Assembly (NCBI GenBank): GCA_028716975.1
Contig: JAQUOU010000005.1
Coordinates: 124,001-188,000 of the forward strand
DNA: 64,000 nucleotides
From: Methylobacter sp.
GTDB lineage: Bacteria > Pseudomonadota > Gammaproteobacteria > Methylococcales > Methylomonadaceae
Direction: 5' to 3'
Positions 8,347-17,184 of this stretch are shown here, piece after piece. Made by a program: the position numbers and the translations under genes. Under the pieces are notes generated by a model. It saw nothing but the letters and a program-made list of their open reading frames with translations, searched no databases and was not told the DNA's origin. The first letter of the stretch is position 1. Each line of letters opens with the position of its first letter.

Positions 8347-9579
8347 TCACCCCTGACGGCATAACTCAACCAGAGTATCGAGCCGGGCCCGCGCATTTTT
8401 TACATAAGGATTATTTTCATCCCACGCATAGCCGGCCAATATTGAACAGATCATCGCTTTAATTTCGGGCTGCTGCTTAGTATGGAAAATTACATCCTGA
8501 AAGCGTCCGTCATACCAGGCGTCGACAAATACCCGAAAAGTATTGACGCCGCGCTGTAAGGGCATTGCATAATCGGTGTTCCAGTCCACGGCTTCACTTT
8601 TAAACTGCCTGTCCAGAATAGCCGTTGCCAGACTGGCTGATTTCATCGCAATGGTAACGCCGGAAGAAAAAACCGGGTCTAAAAACTCCCCGGCATTGCC
8701 CAGCAAAGCGTAGCCCTTGCCATACAGGCTTTTTACATTGGCGGAATAACCGGTAATAGTATTAATTTTTTGATCGAATACTGAGTTTTTTAGCAATCCG
8801 GTCAAGCTGGGTTCCTGACCGATTATTTCCCGCAACGCGGTATCGTTATCATCCCATTCTTTATAAAATTCAGACTCGGCAACCACTCCTAAACTGCTGC
8901 GGCCGTTGCTGAAAGGAATCAACCAATACCAGACATCTTTATGGTCAGGATGAACCGTGATTCTTATTTTATTCCTATCGAACTGCGTATCATCGATTCT
9001 GTCTTCAATATGTCCAAACAGCGCCTGTCGGACGGGAAAACCGGAGGGTGACTCCAAATCCAGCAACTTGGGCAATATACGCCCGAAACCGCTGGCATCC
9101 AGCACAAAATCAGCTTCATAATACTGCACTTCTCCCGATTGATTGCACACCGTCAGCCTGGGTTTATCACCTGAAAAATCGGTAGCTATGACGTCCATTT
9201 GCCAATGTATATCGACGCCCATGCGCATCGCTTCATTGGCAAGCAGCTCATCAAACCTGCCGCGCTGAACCTGAAAAGTGGTTCCGATGCCTGCTGTAAA
9301 CTTGTCTTCAAAAGAAAATTCAGTTTGCTGGTTCCGGTATACGAAAGAGGCGCCATTTTTATATTGAAAGCCTGCGTTCATAACCGCTTCCAGCATGCCG
9401 GCCTGTTGAATAAACGCCATGCATTGAGGCAGCAGACTTTCGCCAATGCTAAAGCGGGGAAACCGCTGACGTTCAAGGATAGTCACCTGATAACCCTTGT
9501 TCTGCAGCAATGCGCCCGCAATACTGCCTGAAGGCCCGGCTCCTATAATAAGAACTTTGCCGATTTGATTAGTTGCCAT
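8347..9579 (-). CDS. FAD-dependent oxidoreductase of the tryptophan-halogenase-like / aryl polyene cluster type
   Basis: The 410-residue flavoprotein has an N-terminal dinucleotide-binding motif GAGPSG (residues 13-18), the FAD-contacting acidic residue in LERQRF, GESLLP (46-51) and a second FAD motif with LLGNAGEFLDPVFSSGV. WYWLIP at about residues 217-222 fits the W-x-W-x-I-P pattern of flavin-dependent halogenases, but the protein is about 100 residues shorter than tryptophan halogenases. Homologues of this size occur in aryl polyene and flexirubin clusters. The substrate is unknown. It heads a two-gene set with the DUF3261 lipoprotein, next to purK but probably unrelated to purine synthesis. 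Confidence 0.82.
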   Translation of the reverse strand: MATNQIGKVLIIGAGPSGSIAGALLQNKGYQVTILERQRFPRFSIGESLLPQCMAFIQQAGMLEAVMNAGFQYKNGASFVYRNQQTEFSFEDKFTAGIGTTFQVQRGRFDELLANEAMRMGVDIHWQMDVIATDFSGDKPRLTVCNQSGEVQYYEADFVLDASGFGRILPKLLDLESPSGFPVRQALFGHIEDRIDDTQFDRNKIRITVHPDHKDVWYWLIPFSNGRSSLGVVAESEFYKEWDDNDTALREIIGQEPSLTGLLKNSVFDQKINTITGYSANVKSLYGKGYALLGNAGEFLDPVFSSGVTIAMKSASLATAILDRQFKSEAVDWNTDYAMPLQRGVNTFRVFVDAWYDGRFQDVIFHTKQQPEIKAMICSILAGYAWDENNPYVKNARARLDTLVELCRQG

Positions 9580-9620
9580 CTTGAGTTCCTAAATCCTTAG
9601 CTCACCCAACGAAATAATAT

Positions 9621-10715
9621 CTAGGAATCATCAACCTGATCGGCAAGCGTTGTCAGTGCTTTAATCAACCCTGATAATTTCTCAGAATTGTCTGCACGCA
9701 CGGTGGCATGGGCCACTTTGCGGCCTTTGCGGGGACTTTTTTTATAAAGATGCAAATGCGCCTGCGGAATGCCTAACACTTCTTTCGTGGACGGAAGATT
9801 ACCGATAAAGTTAACCATGGCCGATTTTCCAACAGCGGCTGTTGCGCCCAGAGGCAGATCCAGAATTGCCCGTAAATGATTCTCAAACTGGCTGGTTTCA
9901 GCGCCTTCAATCGTCCAGTGACCGGAGTTATGCACTCGCGGCGCAAACTCATTGGCGATTAATTTACCCTCTATTTCGAATAATTCCAGCGCCAGCACAC
10001 CCACATAATCCAGCGCTTCCATCAGGCGGGAAACATAGGCTTCGGCTTGCGTCTGCATGGCGTCACCCTCCCGGCTTTCAGAAACCCGGAGAATACCGCC
10101 GCGATGTAAGTTCTCCGACAACGGATAAAAAACTATTGAGCCTGAGACATTGCGGACAGCAATAATAGATACTTCCCGATCAAACGGTACAAATGCTTCT
10201 ACGACAGCGGGCGCGCCTTCCAATAGTTCCCAGGCTGCTTTTAAATCATCAGCCGATTTAAGCACAGACTGGCCTTTGCCGTCATACCCTTGCGTACGGC
10301 TTTTTAAAATAGCGGGCCAGCCGATTGCCGGCATCGCCTGTTCCAGGCTTTCAAAACTGTCCACGGCGGCATAAGCGGGCGTTGGAATATCGAGGTCATG
10401 GAAAAAAGCTTTTTCGACTAACCGGTCCTGGGCAACGGCTAATGCGTTCGGCGAAGGATGTACCTGTGTGTGGGCTGCCAGAAATTCAGCGACATCCGCC
10501 GGCACATTCTCAAATTCATAAGTAACGACATCGGCTCGCTCTGCAAGTTCTGCCAGTAATCGCGGATCGTTATAATCGCCAAGCAGATGTTCACCCAAGG
10601 TGTTGGCACAGGCATCAGCGGAGGGATCAAGAAAAATAAAATCCACCCCTAAAGGATACCCCGCTAAAGCAATCATTCTGGCCAGCTGCCCTGCGCCAAG
10701 TACGCCCACTATCAT
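9621..10715 (-). CDS. purK: 5-(carboxyamino)imidazole ribonucleotide synthase
   Basis: The 364-residue ATP-grasp enzyme carboxylates AIR to N5-CAIR in purine synthesis. It opens with the typical [21 protein letters not shown] and has the ATP-grasp blocks [17 protein letters not shown] and [19 protein letters not shown]. The [25 protein letters not shown] block holds the catalytic metal-binding region. Length is normal. The start overlaps the purE stop by four bases, so the two are translationally coupled. Confidence 0.96.
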   Translation of the reverse strand: MIVGVLGAGQLARMIALAGYPLGVDFIFLDPSADACANTLGEHLLGDYNDPRLLAELAERADVVTYEFENVPADVAEFLAAHTQVHPSPNALAVAQDRLVEKAFFHDLDIPTPAYAAVDSFESLEQAMPAIGWPAILKSRTQGYDGKGQSVLKSADDLKAAWELLEGAPAVVEAFVPFDREVSIIAVRNVSGSIVFYPLSENLHRGGILRVSESREGDAMQTQAEAYVSRLMEALDYVGVLALELFEIEGKLIANEFAPRVHNSGHWTIEGAETSQFENHLRAILDLPLGATAAVGKSAMVNFIGNLPSTKEVLGIPQAHLHLYKKSPRKGRKVAHATVRADNSEKLSGLIKALTTLADQVDDS

Positions 10716-11209
10716 AAAATCCCTTCCCGCGGATCTGAGTGCGCAAGAACCGCTTCGGTCTGCTCACGCCTGAAGTTTTGTAAGGCATCCCGGTATTGGA
10801 CATGTTTATTACTAATGATCGCTGCTGCCAGTAAAGCGGCGTTGATAGCCCCCGCTTTGCCTATCGCCAGTGTGCCGACGGGAATGCCGGCAGGCATTTG
10901 CACGATGGATAATAAGGAATCCATGCCATTCAATGCTTTCGACTGTATGGGGACGCCTAAAACAGGAATGGCTGTTTTTGCCGCTGTCATACCCGGTAAA
11001 TGCGCGGCTCCCCCTGCCCCGGCTATAATAACTTCCAGGCCTTTTGCCTCAGCCGCTTCCGCATATTGGAACAGCTTGTCCGGCGTCCGGTGCGCGGAAA
11101 TAACTTCAACTTCATGTGGAATTTCAAGCCGTTCCAATGTCTCCGCCGCAAACCGCATGGTTTCCCAGTCCGATATTGAACCCATGATAATGCCAGCCAA
11201 TGCTGTCAT
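10712..11209 (-). CDS. purE: N5-carboxyaminoimidazole ribonucleotide mutase
   Basis: The 165-residue protein converts N5-CAIR to CAIR, the step after PurK. The active site blocks are GSISDWETM (SDW near residue 12), SAHRTPD with the catalytic His, and [12 protein letters not shown]. It is of the class I, bacterial type. It forms the purE-purK operon with a four-base overlap, and the ATG at 11209 is preceded by AAAGGAGTACC-like sequence. Confidence 0.97.
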   Translation of the reverse strand: MTALAGIIMGSISDWETMRFAAETLERLEIPHEVEVISAHRTPDKLFQYAEAAEAKGLEVIIAGAGGAAHLPGMTAAKTAIPVLGVPIQSKALNGMDSLLSIVQMPAGIPVGTLAIGKAGAINAALLAAAIISNKHVQYRDALQNFRREQTEAVLAHSDPREGIL

Positions 11210-11384
11210 GTGGTACTCCTTTCAGAATCAAGATAATAAGGACAAGATACGTCCAATAATTACTAAAGCTGTTTAGTATCGCATAAATGTCACGGCGATG
11301 TTTTACAAGTTCGGTGCCTGCTTTTGCAGGAAACTTACGGAATTATCATTGCCTTAAATTGGAATTTTCATCATTAATCCCATT

Positions 11385-11966
11385 CTATTCTTCACTATCA
11401 TTCCAAAGCGCGATAACAGGTCGCGCGGGGTTATCGTGCTCGTAACCGAGAATACTCAAGGAGGCAGGGCTCAGCAGAAAATGCTGCGCTTCGCTCACTG
11501 TCAATCCAATCCAGCGAGCCGCCAGTACGCGCCCGAAATGACCATGCGAAAAGAGGGCTATATTCCCTTCCAGCGGCTTTAGATGAGCAATGAACCGGTC
11601 GGCGCGATCAGAAACCTGCACCGGTGTTTCACCATTTGGAGCGCCGTCTCGAAAAAGATTCCAGTCCGCCCGCTCTTTCCGAATGTCCACTGTGCGTCGT
11701 CCTTCGTAGTCGCCATAATCCCATTCAGCCAGATCCGGTTCTATTTCGGCAGCAAGGTCAAGACCGGCCAATTTACAGGTCTGGCGCGCCCGCTGCCGAG
11801 GACTGGTAAAAACATGATTGAATGTCGTAGCCTGCAGGCGTTTGCCCAGCTTAAGCGCATGCTGCTCGCCTATTGCTGTCAGTGGAATTTCAGTGCGTCC
11901 CGTATGCTGACCGGAAAGCGACCAGGCCGTTTCACCATGCCTGATAAGAAAGATTTTAGAAGTCAT
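11385..11966 (-). CDS. Histidine phosphatase family protein
   Basis: The 193-residue protein belongs to the phosphoglycerate mutase-like histidine phosphatases. IRHGETAW at about residues 7-14 carries the phosphorylated His, and the partner elements are the Arg in SPRQRARQT, the Glu in LAEWDYGDYEG and the late His in LFSHGHFGRVLA. Such enzymes act on sugar phosphates, nucleotides or other small phosphoesters; the substrate cannot be assigned. It is a cytoplasmic single gene, located between purE and the repeat that follows the polyene operon. Confidence 0.9.
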   Translation of the reverse strand: MTSKIFLIRHGETAWSLSGQHTGRTEIPLTAIGEQHALKLGKRLQATTFNHVFTSPRQRARQTCKLAGLDLAAEIEPDLAEWDYGDYEGRRTVDIRKERADWNLFRDGAPNGETPVQVSDRADRFIAHLKPLEGNIALFSHGHFGRVLAARWIGLTVSEAQHFLLSPASLSILGYEHDNPARPVIALWNDSEE

Positions 11967-12059
11967 ACGAGAATTTCAGGTTATAGACAGTAACAGTAGC
12001 CACCTTTTGGTTTCCTGATTAGCAAGAACCTTTAGCCCATTTGAAACCCATACCCTCTT

Positions 12060-12166
12060 TCGTCGTTCCGGCATGAATTGCCGGAACCTAGAAGCCAAGG
12101 AGGGCTTGCGTAACTACGTCCATGTAGCCTGGATACCGGCCATCCATGCCGGTATCTTCGTTTAGC
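12060..12166. repeat. Two-hairpin intergenic element
   Basis: The gap before the ligase-dehydratase gene's stop contains two consecutive palindromes: TTCCGGCAT with ATTGCCGGAA (about 12066-12087) and ATACCGGCCAT with CATGCCGGTAT (about 12132-12154). The look of it (paired hairpins, intergenic) is that of a dispersed bacterial repeat. Only this copy is present in the window, so its repetitive nature is inferred. It might also end transcription of the polyene operon, though no T-run follows. Confidence 0.45.
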
Positions 12167-12174
12167 TGATAAGC

Positions 12175-13881
12175 TTAGGATTGCTTAGTTACCAAACGTC
12201 CCGAGCTATGCACACCGGCTTCCGATCTGAAATTAAAATACAGTTTACCTGGTTCGCTTTTCCAATCAAGAGTCAGTTTCAGCTCATCTTCAGGCTGAAT
12301 GACTTTTACAAATTTAATGACTTCCATGTTTAAAAACGGTTCATCTATGGCAAAAAACAACTTTCCGAAATACTCAGCCCAGGCGATTTGGACCACACCC
12401 GGCAGAATCGGGTAACTTGAGAAATGATCGGGAAAATAAATCAACTTATCCGTTACCTTAATCGTCACGTGGGCACTGTCGCAAGTCATTTCAAACCCCA
12501 GCACCTGTGGAAATTTGCGCTTATTCAAGTCCAGCAGTTGCATCAAGATAGGCTGTTCGACCTTACCTTGCGCATTCATCGGTATCCTGTCCACAAACAG
12601 CCATTTTCTGGGTAAAACCACTGCCTCGAACCAATTTAAAAGCGCGCTCCGGATTTCTTTGATGAGCTGGTTTCTTCCCTTGACTTTCAACTGCTTTAAA
12701 CCATTTTGATTCAATACACAAACCGCACCGATTCCCTCCCGGTTTTTCGCAATCACCAGAGTAAACGCCTCAGCTATCCAAGGCGTGTCCGTTAAACGCT
12801 GCTCAAGCTCGGTTAACGACAACCGTTTTTCTTCCAGTTTGACAATCCGATCCAGCCGGCCTTGCAAAATAAACCGGCCGTCATTTTGCAGATCAAGTTG
12901 GTCATCCAGCGGCAGACCGGCCTTACCGGCCAGGTAAGGCGAATGTAGCTGCCAAAGGTCATCTTTGCGGATAAACGTCATGCCTTCAAATAGCGTCCAG
13001 GCTGTATCAGGCTCATTATGTTGCTGTCTCCAGGCAATGCCGCCGCTCTCTGAACTACCGAAAATTTCGATAACCGATTGTCCGCTGTTTGCTAAAATCT
13101 GCTGCGCCGTAGCAGGTTGTAACGGACCTCCCGAACTGAAAATGGCGTTTAAACCGGTTAGCGCGTCCCACAGTGAGCTTTGATCCAGGCGCTTTAAATG
13201 CGCAGGGCTGGCAATCCAGTAGGCCGCAGTGTCTTGAATAGCGTTTACCAGCATCTCGGGATTAATATAAATCCGGCTGTGAAAACACCGTTCCGCCGAC
13301 AACGGCCATAGCACCCGAAACAATAAGCCGTAGATGTGCTGATGGCTGACTGTAGACAAAGCCGTAGCGCTGGCTAGGTGTTTGCCCCAGAGCTTTTCCA
13401 GTGTTGCTATTTCAAGCTGAAATTGCACCAGGCGCTTTTCAATCGGCTTGGGTTGCCCGGTAGAACCTGAGGTAAAAATCACCAGTTGTATATCGGCGGA
13501 GTTTAGCGGCAGTAACGGTAGATCGAAACAGTCTGACGACTCCAGGCAATAATCAACTGCCTGCGTTTTATCCCAATCGCCAATTAGCCGGCATTTTTGC
13601 TGCTGAAGCTGTTGCGCCGTGCCCGGACGATTATTACCGGGAATCCAGACTTCCTTGCCCGCATGAAAAAGCGCAAACAGCATCACTGCAAAAGGATAGG
13701 CAGCTTCCGTATATAAAGCATAACGGGGGAAAGGTTCCGATTGCAGCCGGTTAACCCAATGTCTGACCGCCGCATAAAATTTATCGGCGTAATAATAATG
13801 CCCGGAATGAAAAGCAACCGGTAAATTGTCCTGTCTGTTTGCCGTTACACAGTGCGATAGCGGAATCAGCTCATCGGACAT
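12175..13881 (-). CDS. AMP-dependent acyl ligase fused to a hot-dog 3-hydroxyacyl-ACP dehydratase (aryl polyene type)
   Basis: The 568-residue protein joins two enzymes. Residues 1 to about 450 form an adenylating ligase with the P-loop-like motif FTSGSTGQPKP (136-146), IFGSSESGGIA and the GRLDRIVKLEEKRLSL hinge. Residues about 450-568 form a hot-dog dehydratase with YFPDHFSSYPILPGVVQIAWA, like FabZ-type enzymes. In characterised aryl polyene clusters these are the starter-acid ligase and the chain dehydratase, often separate genes. The start overlaps the membrane protein gene upstream by 11 bases. It is the last gene of the polyene-type operon here. Confidence 0.88.
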   Translation of the reverse strand: MSDELIPLSHCVTANRQDNLPVAFHSGHYYYADKFYAAVRHWVNRLQSEPFPRYALYTEAAYPFAVMLFALFHAGKEVWIPGNNRPGTAQQLQQQKCRLIGDWDKTQAVDYCLESSDCFDLPLLPLNSADIQLVIFTSGSTGQPKPIEKRLVQFQLEIATLEKLWGKHLASATALSTVSHQHIYGLLFRVLWPLSAERCFHSRIYINPEMLVNAIQDTAAYWIASPAHLKRLDQSSLWDALTGLNAIFSSGGPLQPATAQQILANSGQSVIEIFGSSESGGIAWRQQHNEPDTAWTLFEGMTFIRKDDLWQLHSPYLAGKAGLPLDDQLDLQNDGRFILQGRLDRIVKLEEKRLSLTELEQRLTDTPWIAEAFTLVIAKNREGIGAVCVLNQNGLKQLKVKGRNQLIKEIRSALLNWFEAVVLPRKWLFVDRIPMNAQGKVEQPILMQLLDLNKRKFPQVLGFEMTCDSAHVTIKVTDKLIYFPDHFSSYPILPGVVQIAWAEYFGKLFFAIDEPFLNMEVIKFVKVIQPEDELKLTLDWKSEPGKLYFNFRSEAGVHSSGRLVTKQS

Positions 13882-14422
13882 GTTTCCGGCTTCTCATCCT
13901 GATAATATATTCCCCGCCCAACAGAGCCCCCATCAATAAATAGGCTATCAAGCCGTTATATAAGCTCCAGAATTCAAAGCTGCTCCATAAGGCTGTTGCG
14001 AACGCAATACTGCCGTTAATAATAAAAAATACACACCAGGCCTGGGTAACGCGCCGCGTATAAATAATACCTTCCGGCGGCAGGTTAGGGTCTTGTAAAC
14101 GCGCCAGACGCTCAATCAAGCTGGGCGGCGACAACAAACTCCACGAGAAAATCAGCAACATCACTCCATTAACCAGAACCGGATAAAAACGTAAAGTTAC
14201 AAGATCATTACTCCAGATTGCAAACCCGCAAAACCCTATGCCGGCAAATAAAAGCGGAGTAATCCACTGTGTGCCGGAATAACTCGCAGACAATCTGATG
14301 AGCAGCAATATAATCAGCATGGCCGCTATTTGCCGGGGTTCAAGATAATTGATGCCGAAATAAACAGCCAAAGGATAGAGCAAGGTCAGCAATCCTGTAA
14401 CGCCATTGATAAAAATACGCAT
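13871..14422 (-). CDS. COG4648-type membrane protein of aryl polyene clusters
   Basis: The 183-residue protein is almost entirely hydrophobic, with five or six membrane segments (for example LLTLLYPLAVYFGINYL and WCVFFIINGSIAFATALWSSF). A conserved-looking polar loop contains PSLIERLARLQDPNLPPEGIIYTRRVTQAW. Homologues occupy the same position, between the ACP genes and the ligase, in aryl polyene clusters. Its role is not established. The 3' end overlaps the ligase gene, and a 223-base gap with a repeat separates it from the ACP genes. Confidence 0.82.
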   Translation of the reverse strand: MRIFINGVTGLLTLLYPLAVYFGINYLEPRQIAAMLIILLLIRLSASYSGTQWITPLLFAGIGFCGFAIWSNDLVTLRFYPVLVNGVMLLIFSWSLLSPPSLIERLARLQDPNLPPEGIIYTRRVTQAWCVFFIINGSIAFATALWSSFEFWSLYNGLIAYLLMGALLGGEYIIRMRSRKHVR

Positions 14423-14540
14423 ATAAATTTAATTGATTAATTAAACGTTTCACCCTGATGAAATGAAGTTCATGGCTCGTGGAGAATTTTTCTGATTAAA
14501 CACAACATTATAGATTCGTCCTTGTGAAGTATTAAGTTTC

Positions 14541-14625
14541 GTTCGCCTTGAGCCCTTTGTCTACGCTCAGGAGAGCCCTATCGAAAGGCGGTGTGTACTT
14601 CGACAAGCTCAGTACGAACGGTTCA
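14541..14625. repeat. REP-like repeat inside the polyene-type operon
   Basis: Two copies of the dispersed element, in the same orientation, lie between the ACP genes and the membrane protein gene: CTACGCTCAGGAGAGCCCTA (14561-14580) with leading GAGCCC, and CTTCGACAAGCTCAGTACGA (about 14598-14617). Its position between co-directional genes suggests insertion into an operon after the operon formed, or an operon boundary. Confidence 0.6.
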
Positions 14626-14645
14626 GGCATTAAAAGGCCGAATCA

Positions 14646-14894
14646 TCAGCCATTCAACATTTTAAAAACCGCTTCCACGACATCCCCAATGGTGCGGGCG
14701 GTCTTGAAATCTTCCGGCTTGACCGATTTTCCGGTTATTTCTTTAAGCCTGACTATCATATCGACCGCATCGATGCTGTCGAAATCAAGATCCTGATATA
14801 ATCTGGCTTCCGGGGTAATGGCGTCTTCCTCTATCTCGAACATCTCGACCATTATTTCTTTAACGGCCGTTAAAATTTCTTCACGGTTTTGCAT
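14646..14894 (-). CDS. Acyl carrier protein (polyene-type operon, second)
   Basis: The 82-residue protein is an acyl carrier protein. The phosphopantetheine serine is Ser40 in LDFDSIDAVD, surrounded by the usual acidic helix II. It should carry the growing polyene or starter acyl chain. It is the downstream member of a tandem ACP pair, and its ATG overlaps the stop of the preceding ACP by one base. Two adjacent ACP genes between an acyltransferase and a COG4648 protein are characteristic of aryl polyene clusters. Confidence 0.93.
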   Translation of the reverse strand: MQNREEILTAVKEIMVEMFEIEEDAITPEARLYQDLDFDSIDAVDMIVRLKEITGKSVKPEDFKTARTIGDVVEAVFKMLNG

Positions 14895-15175
14895 TACTTT
14901 CTCAATGGCGCGGAGTTTGACTGGAGTGCGATATTTTGTGCTGAGATATAGTCAGCCAGCGATGAAACGGAAGAAAAAATCTTTACCACATCCTCTTTTT
15001 CCGCATCAATTCTTACATTATATTTTTTACGGATAGCCAGGCCTAATTCCAGGGCGTCGATGGAATCCAGCGCCAAACCGCCATCAAAAAGCGCCTCGTG
15101 ACTATCTATATCGGCTACGCTGATGTCTTCCAGATCCAGCGTATCAATTATCAATTGTTTCAATTCATTTTCCAT
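14894..15175 (-). CDS. Acyl carrier protein (polyene-type operon, first)
   Basis: The 93-residue protein is an acyl carrier protein with the modified serine at Ser38 in LALDSIDALELG. The frame is open to 15298, but the first 41 codons look unlike ACP sequence, and the ATG at 15175 gives a normal ACP N-terminus (MENELKQLIIDTLDL), so I chose it. It overlaps the end of the acyltransferase gene by 11 bases and the next ACP by one base. A short Ser/Asn-rich tail extends beyond the ACP fold. Confidence 0.9.
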   Translation of the reverse strand: MENELKQLIIDTLDLEDISVADIDSHEALFDGGLALDSIDALELGLAIRKKYNVRIDAEKEDVVKIFSSVSSLADYISAQNIALQSNSAPLRK

Positions 15176-15959
15176 AGTGCTTATAGGTGTCTCTCTGTTG
15201 AGTAAAGTAATCCTGTAAAAACTGATTAAACCGCCGGCCAGCGATTGATCTCGGGCTTGTGTTGATATATTCATCCAGTGGAATATCACTCCCCACATGC
15301 ATTGTCAAATGAAAGCGGCGGTAAGGAATTTGATACCATTGCTCAGCTTTTGTCAGGGTGCTCGGATAGCAGGACAAGGTTACCGGCGTAACAATCTTAT
15401 TAGCCTGCAATGCGATGGCCGCGGCGCCTCTTTGAAAACGGCAAGGCTTACCCGGCACCGACCGGGTTCCTTCCGGAAAGATAATCATCGAACCGCCTGC
15501 TTGCAGCCAGCTGACACATTCGGCTATCATTTGCTCAGGATCGCCGTTACTGATATAGCCGGCATTTAAAATAGGCCCCCGCATAAAGGGATTGCGCCAG
15601 AGCTTTTCCTTGACAATGCAGTTCGCCTGTTTAATCCGGCTGATCAGGAAAACAATATCAACCAGTGTAGGATGATTGGCGACAATCAGTTGTCCCGGGC
15701 GATTCAGCTTTTCCAGTCCGGTTATTTCGTAAGTCATAACCCCCATTCTGTGCATCAGGCCTATAAAAGCATAAAAACTATAATGCACCACTTTTTGTCC
15801 CCGGCTTATTTTTTGCAACCGGCTGCCGGGTAGAATGGATAATACCGGGAAAACCAGAATCCATAGCAGGAAGCCGCCCGCGCCGAAACTGAAAAAGCTG
15901 AAGCCTGTTGCAAAAAGACGCCAGGCGTACGTTAATTTTTGGCTTAACGCTTGTCCCAT
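15165..15959 (-). CDS. Lysophospholipid-type acyltransferase (PlsC family) of the polyene-type operon
   Basis: The 264-residue protein has the acyltransferase motifs NHPTLVD (NHx4D, residues 95-101) and FPEGTRS (161-167), with an N-terminal membrane anchor at about residues 15-45. PlsC-like proteins in aryl polyene clusters are thought to attach the polyene to a lipid or glycolipid headgroup. It overlaps both neighbours, the chain-length-factor gene by 16 bases and the first ACP gene by 11, which argues for tight co-translation. Confidence 0.9.
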   Translation of the reverse strand: MGQALSQKLTYAWRLFATGFSFFSFGAGGFLLWILVFPVLSILPGSRLQKISRGQKVVHYSFYAFIGLMHRMGVMTYEITGLEKLNRPGQLIVANHPTLVDIVFLISRIKQANCIVKEKLWRNPFMRGPILNAGYISNGDPEQMIAECVSWLQAGGSMIIFPEGTRSVPGKPCRFQRGAAAIALQANKIVTPVTLSCYPSTLTKAEQWYQIPYRRFHLTMHVGSDIPLDEYINTSPRSIAGRRFNQFLQDYFTQQRDTYKHYGK

Positions 15960-16672
15960 CGCCAGCTATGCCCTTGATGACCCAAACTTAAGGATTGATC
16001 TTCAGCAAGAAGAAACCTCAAAAAAGCCAGTAATTGTACAGGATGCTCGCCATCATCACGAGACTCCGCTGAACGGCAAAATTGCAAAGGCAAGCCCTCT
16101 CCTGTCAATGCCATCCTTAACGCCAATGCGCAAGTATTTTGCGCATTAAGATTAAACGGCAAAAACGGATAAAAATCAGCAATAGGCCCGTCGTATAAAA
16201 CCACCAGCACTTCATCGGCCCCTTCCTGCAAAAGTCCGAGCGCTTCAATAAAAGCCGTTGCAATACCTTCAAGACCCGGCGCGATAACGGTAATTTCCAG
16301 CTGATTAGCATAGGCCATGGAAAATAATCCGGCTATGGCGTTATGGACGGACAGGCTGAATGCCGTAGGAGAAATCTCCTCGCCTGCCTGAACGGCTTTA
16401 AGCATTTCCAGGGATTTACAAATTTCACCATGCGCGGAACTGAAAACGGTTGGCAGCGTTTCTCCGGCTGCAAGACAGCCATCGGCCGCATTAAAAACAG
16501 CCCTGGCTAATGGACTTAATCTGCGTTGCAGCATTTTTGGGACAGAAGCTGGCGCCACAGGATTATTGTCTTTTACAAATCGCTGGCCTGTATACCAGGC
16601 TTTCCAGTCAGCGCGGGAATTTAATCCGGGAGCCCAGGCATTCCAGTTATTTATGACAAAAGCAGGGATCAT
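15944..16672 (-). CDS. Beta-ketoacyl synthase chain-length-factor-like protein (aryl polyene type)
   Basis: The 242-residue protein resembles the N-terminal ketosynthase-like family found as chain-length factor in aryl polyene clusters. It has WNAWAPGLNSRADWKAWYTG near the start, VFSSAHGEICKSLEML in the middle and SPTAFSLSVHNAIAGLFS, where the active-site Cys region of true ketosynthases is replaced. It would pair with a catalytic ketosynthase, but none is in the window. The frame continues upstream to a TTG at 16744; I chose the ATG at 16672 because the family motif begins just after it. Neither start has a clear ribosome binding site. It is the first gene of the operon. Confidence 0.82.
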   Translation of the reverse strand: MIPAFVINNWNAWAPGLNSRADWKAWYTGQRFVKDNNPVAPASVPKMLQRRLSPLARAVFNAADGCLAAGETLPTVFSSAHGEICKSLEMLKAVQAGEEISPTAFSLSVHNAIAGLFSMAYANQLEITVIAPGLEGIATAFIEALGLLQEGADEVLVVLYDGPIADFYPFLPFNLNAQNTCALALRMALTGEGLPLQFCRSAESRDDGEHPVQLLAFLRFLLAEDQSLSLGHQGHSWRWDKR

Positions 16673-17129
16673 GAAGGAAGAGAGACAGATGTATTCAATA
16701 AAGTTGGCGGATAACTGCCAATGCTGAGTAAGATCATTATTCAAGTGGTTTGTGCCGGCTTTTTTCAGACTATGATTGCCTTTTTATCCTTGTATCGATA
16801 AGCTCTATTTTAGCAAAATAAATCACGGTCTTCGTAAAAGGTGCCTGATTATTACAATTCTTCATGAAGTCATAACGGGATTCTCATTATTTTTATAATG
16901 TAGATATCGTGAAAGCGTTAAAATCATTGCGCCCTATGCGTTATTGAATGATGCAGGATTTAGATTATTCGTCTCTTAAAGTCATTGAAAATTATAAACT
17001 TATACTGTTACGTTCTTAATTCTATGTTAACCAGGGCGTAAAGTAAGATTGAAACCCGGAATAAACTAAGTGCCGGGCATCAGGTTTTCGTATATTTTAT
17101 CCCTTGATGATTTTATTTCCTTAGATTCT
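16673..17129. other. Divergent intergenic region with a weak hairpin
   Basis: This gap separates the polyene-type operon (minus) from the transglycosylase pair (plus) and should hold both promoters. It is AT-rich. The only structure I can point to is CCCGG with CCGGG at about 17056-17078 in front of the plus-strand genes. No gene is apparent apart from a short leader frame at 17130-17192. Confidence 0.4.
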
Positions 17130-17184
17130 ATGCAAAACAATAGCCTGCCAAAAAACAAGCCAGCCGATAGCGATAGTCTTTTCG

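Noticed and set aside
7728..8396. Longer start for the DUF3261 lipoprotein at 8396
   Set aside because: It would bury the lipoprotein signal 36 residues inside the protein and overlap the oxidoreductase gene.
11310..11335. CCTGC-TTTT-GCAGG hairpin between purE and the phosphatase gene
   Set aside because: The stem is only five pairs and there is no T-run, so a terminator call is not supported.
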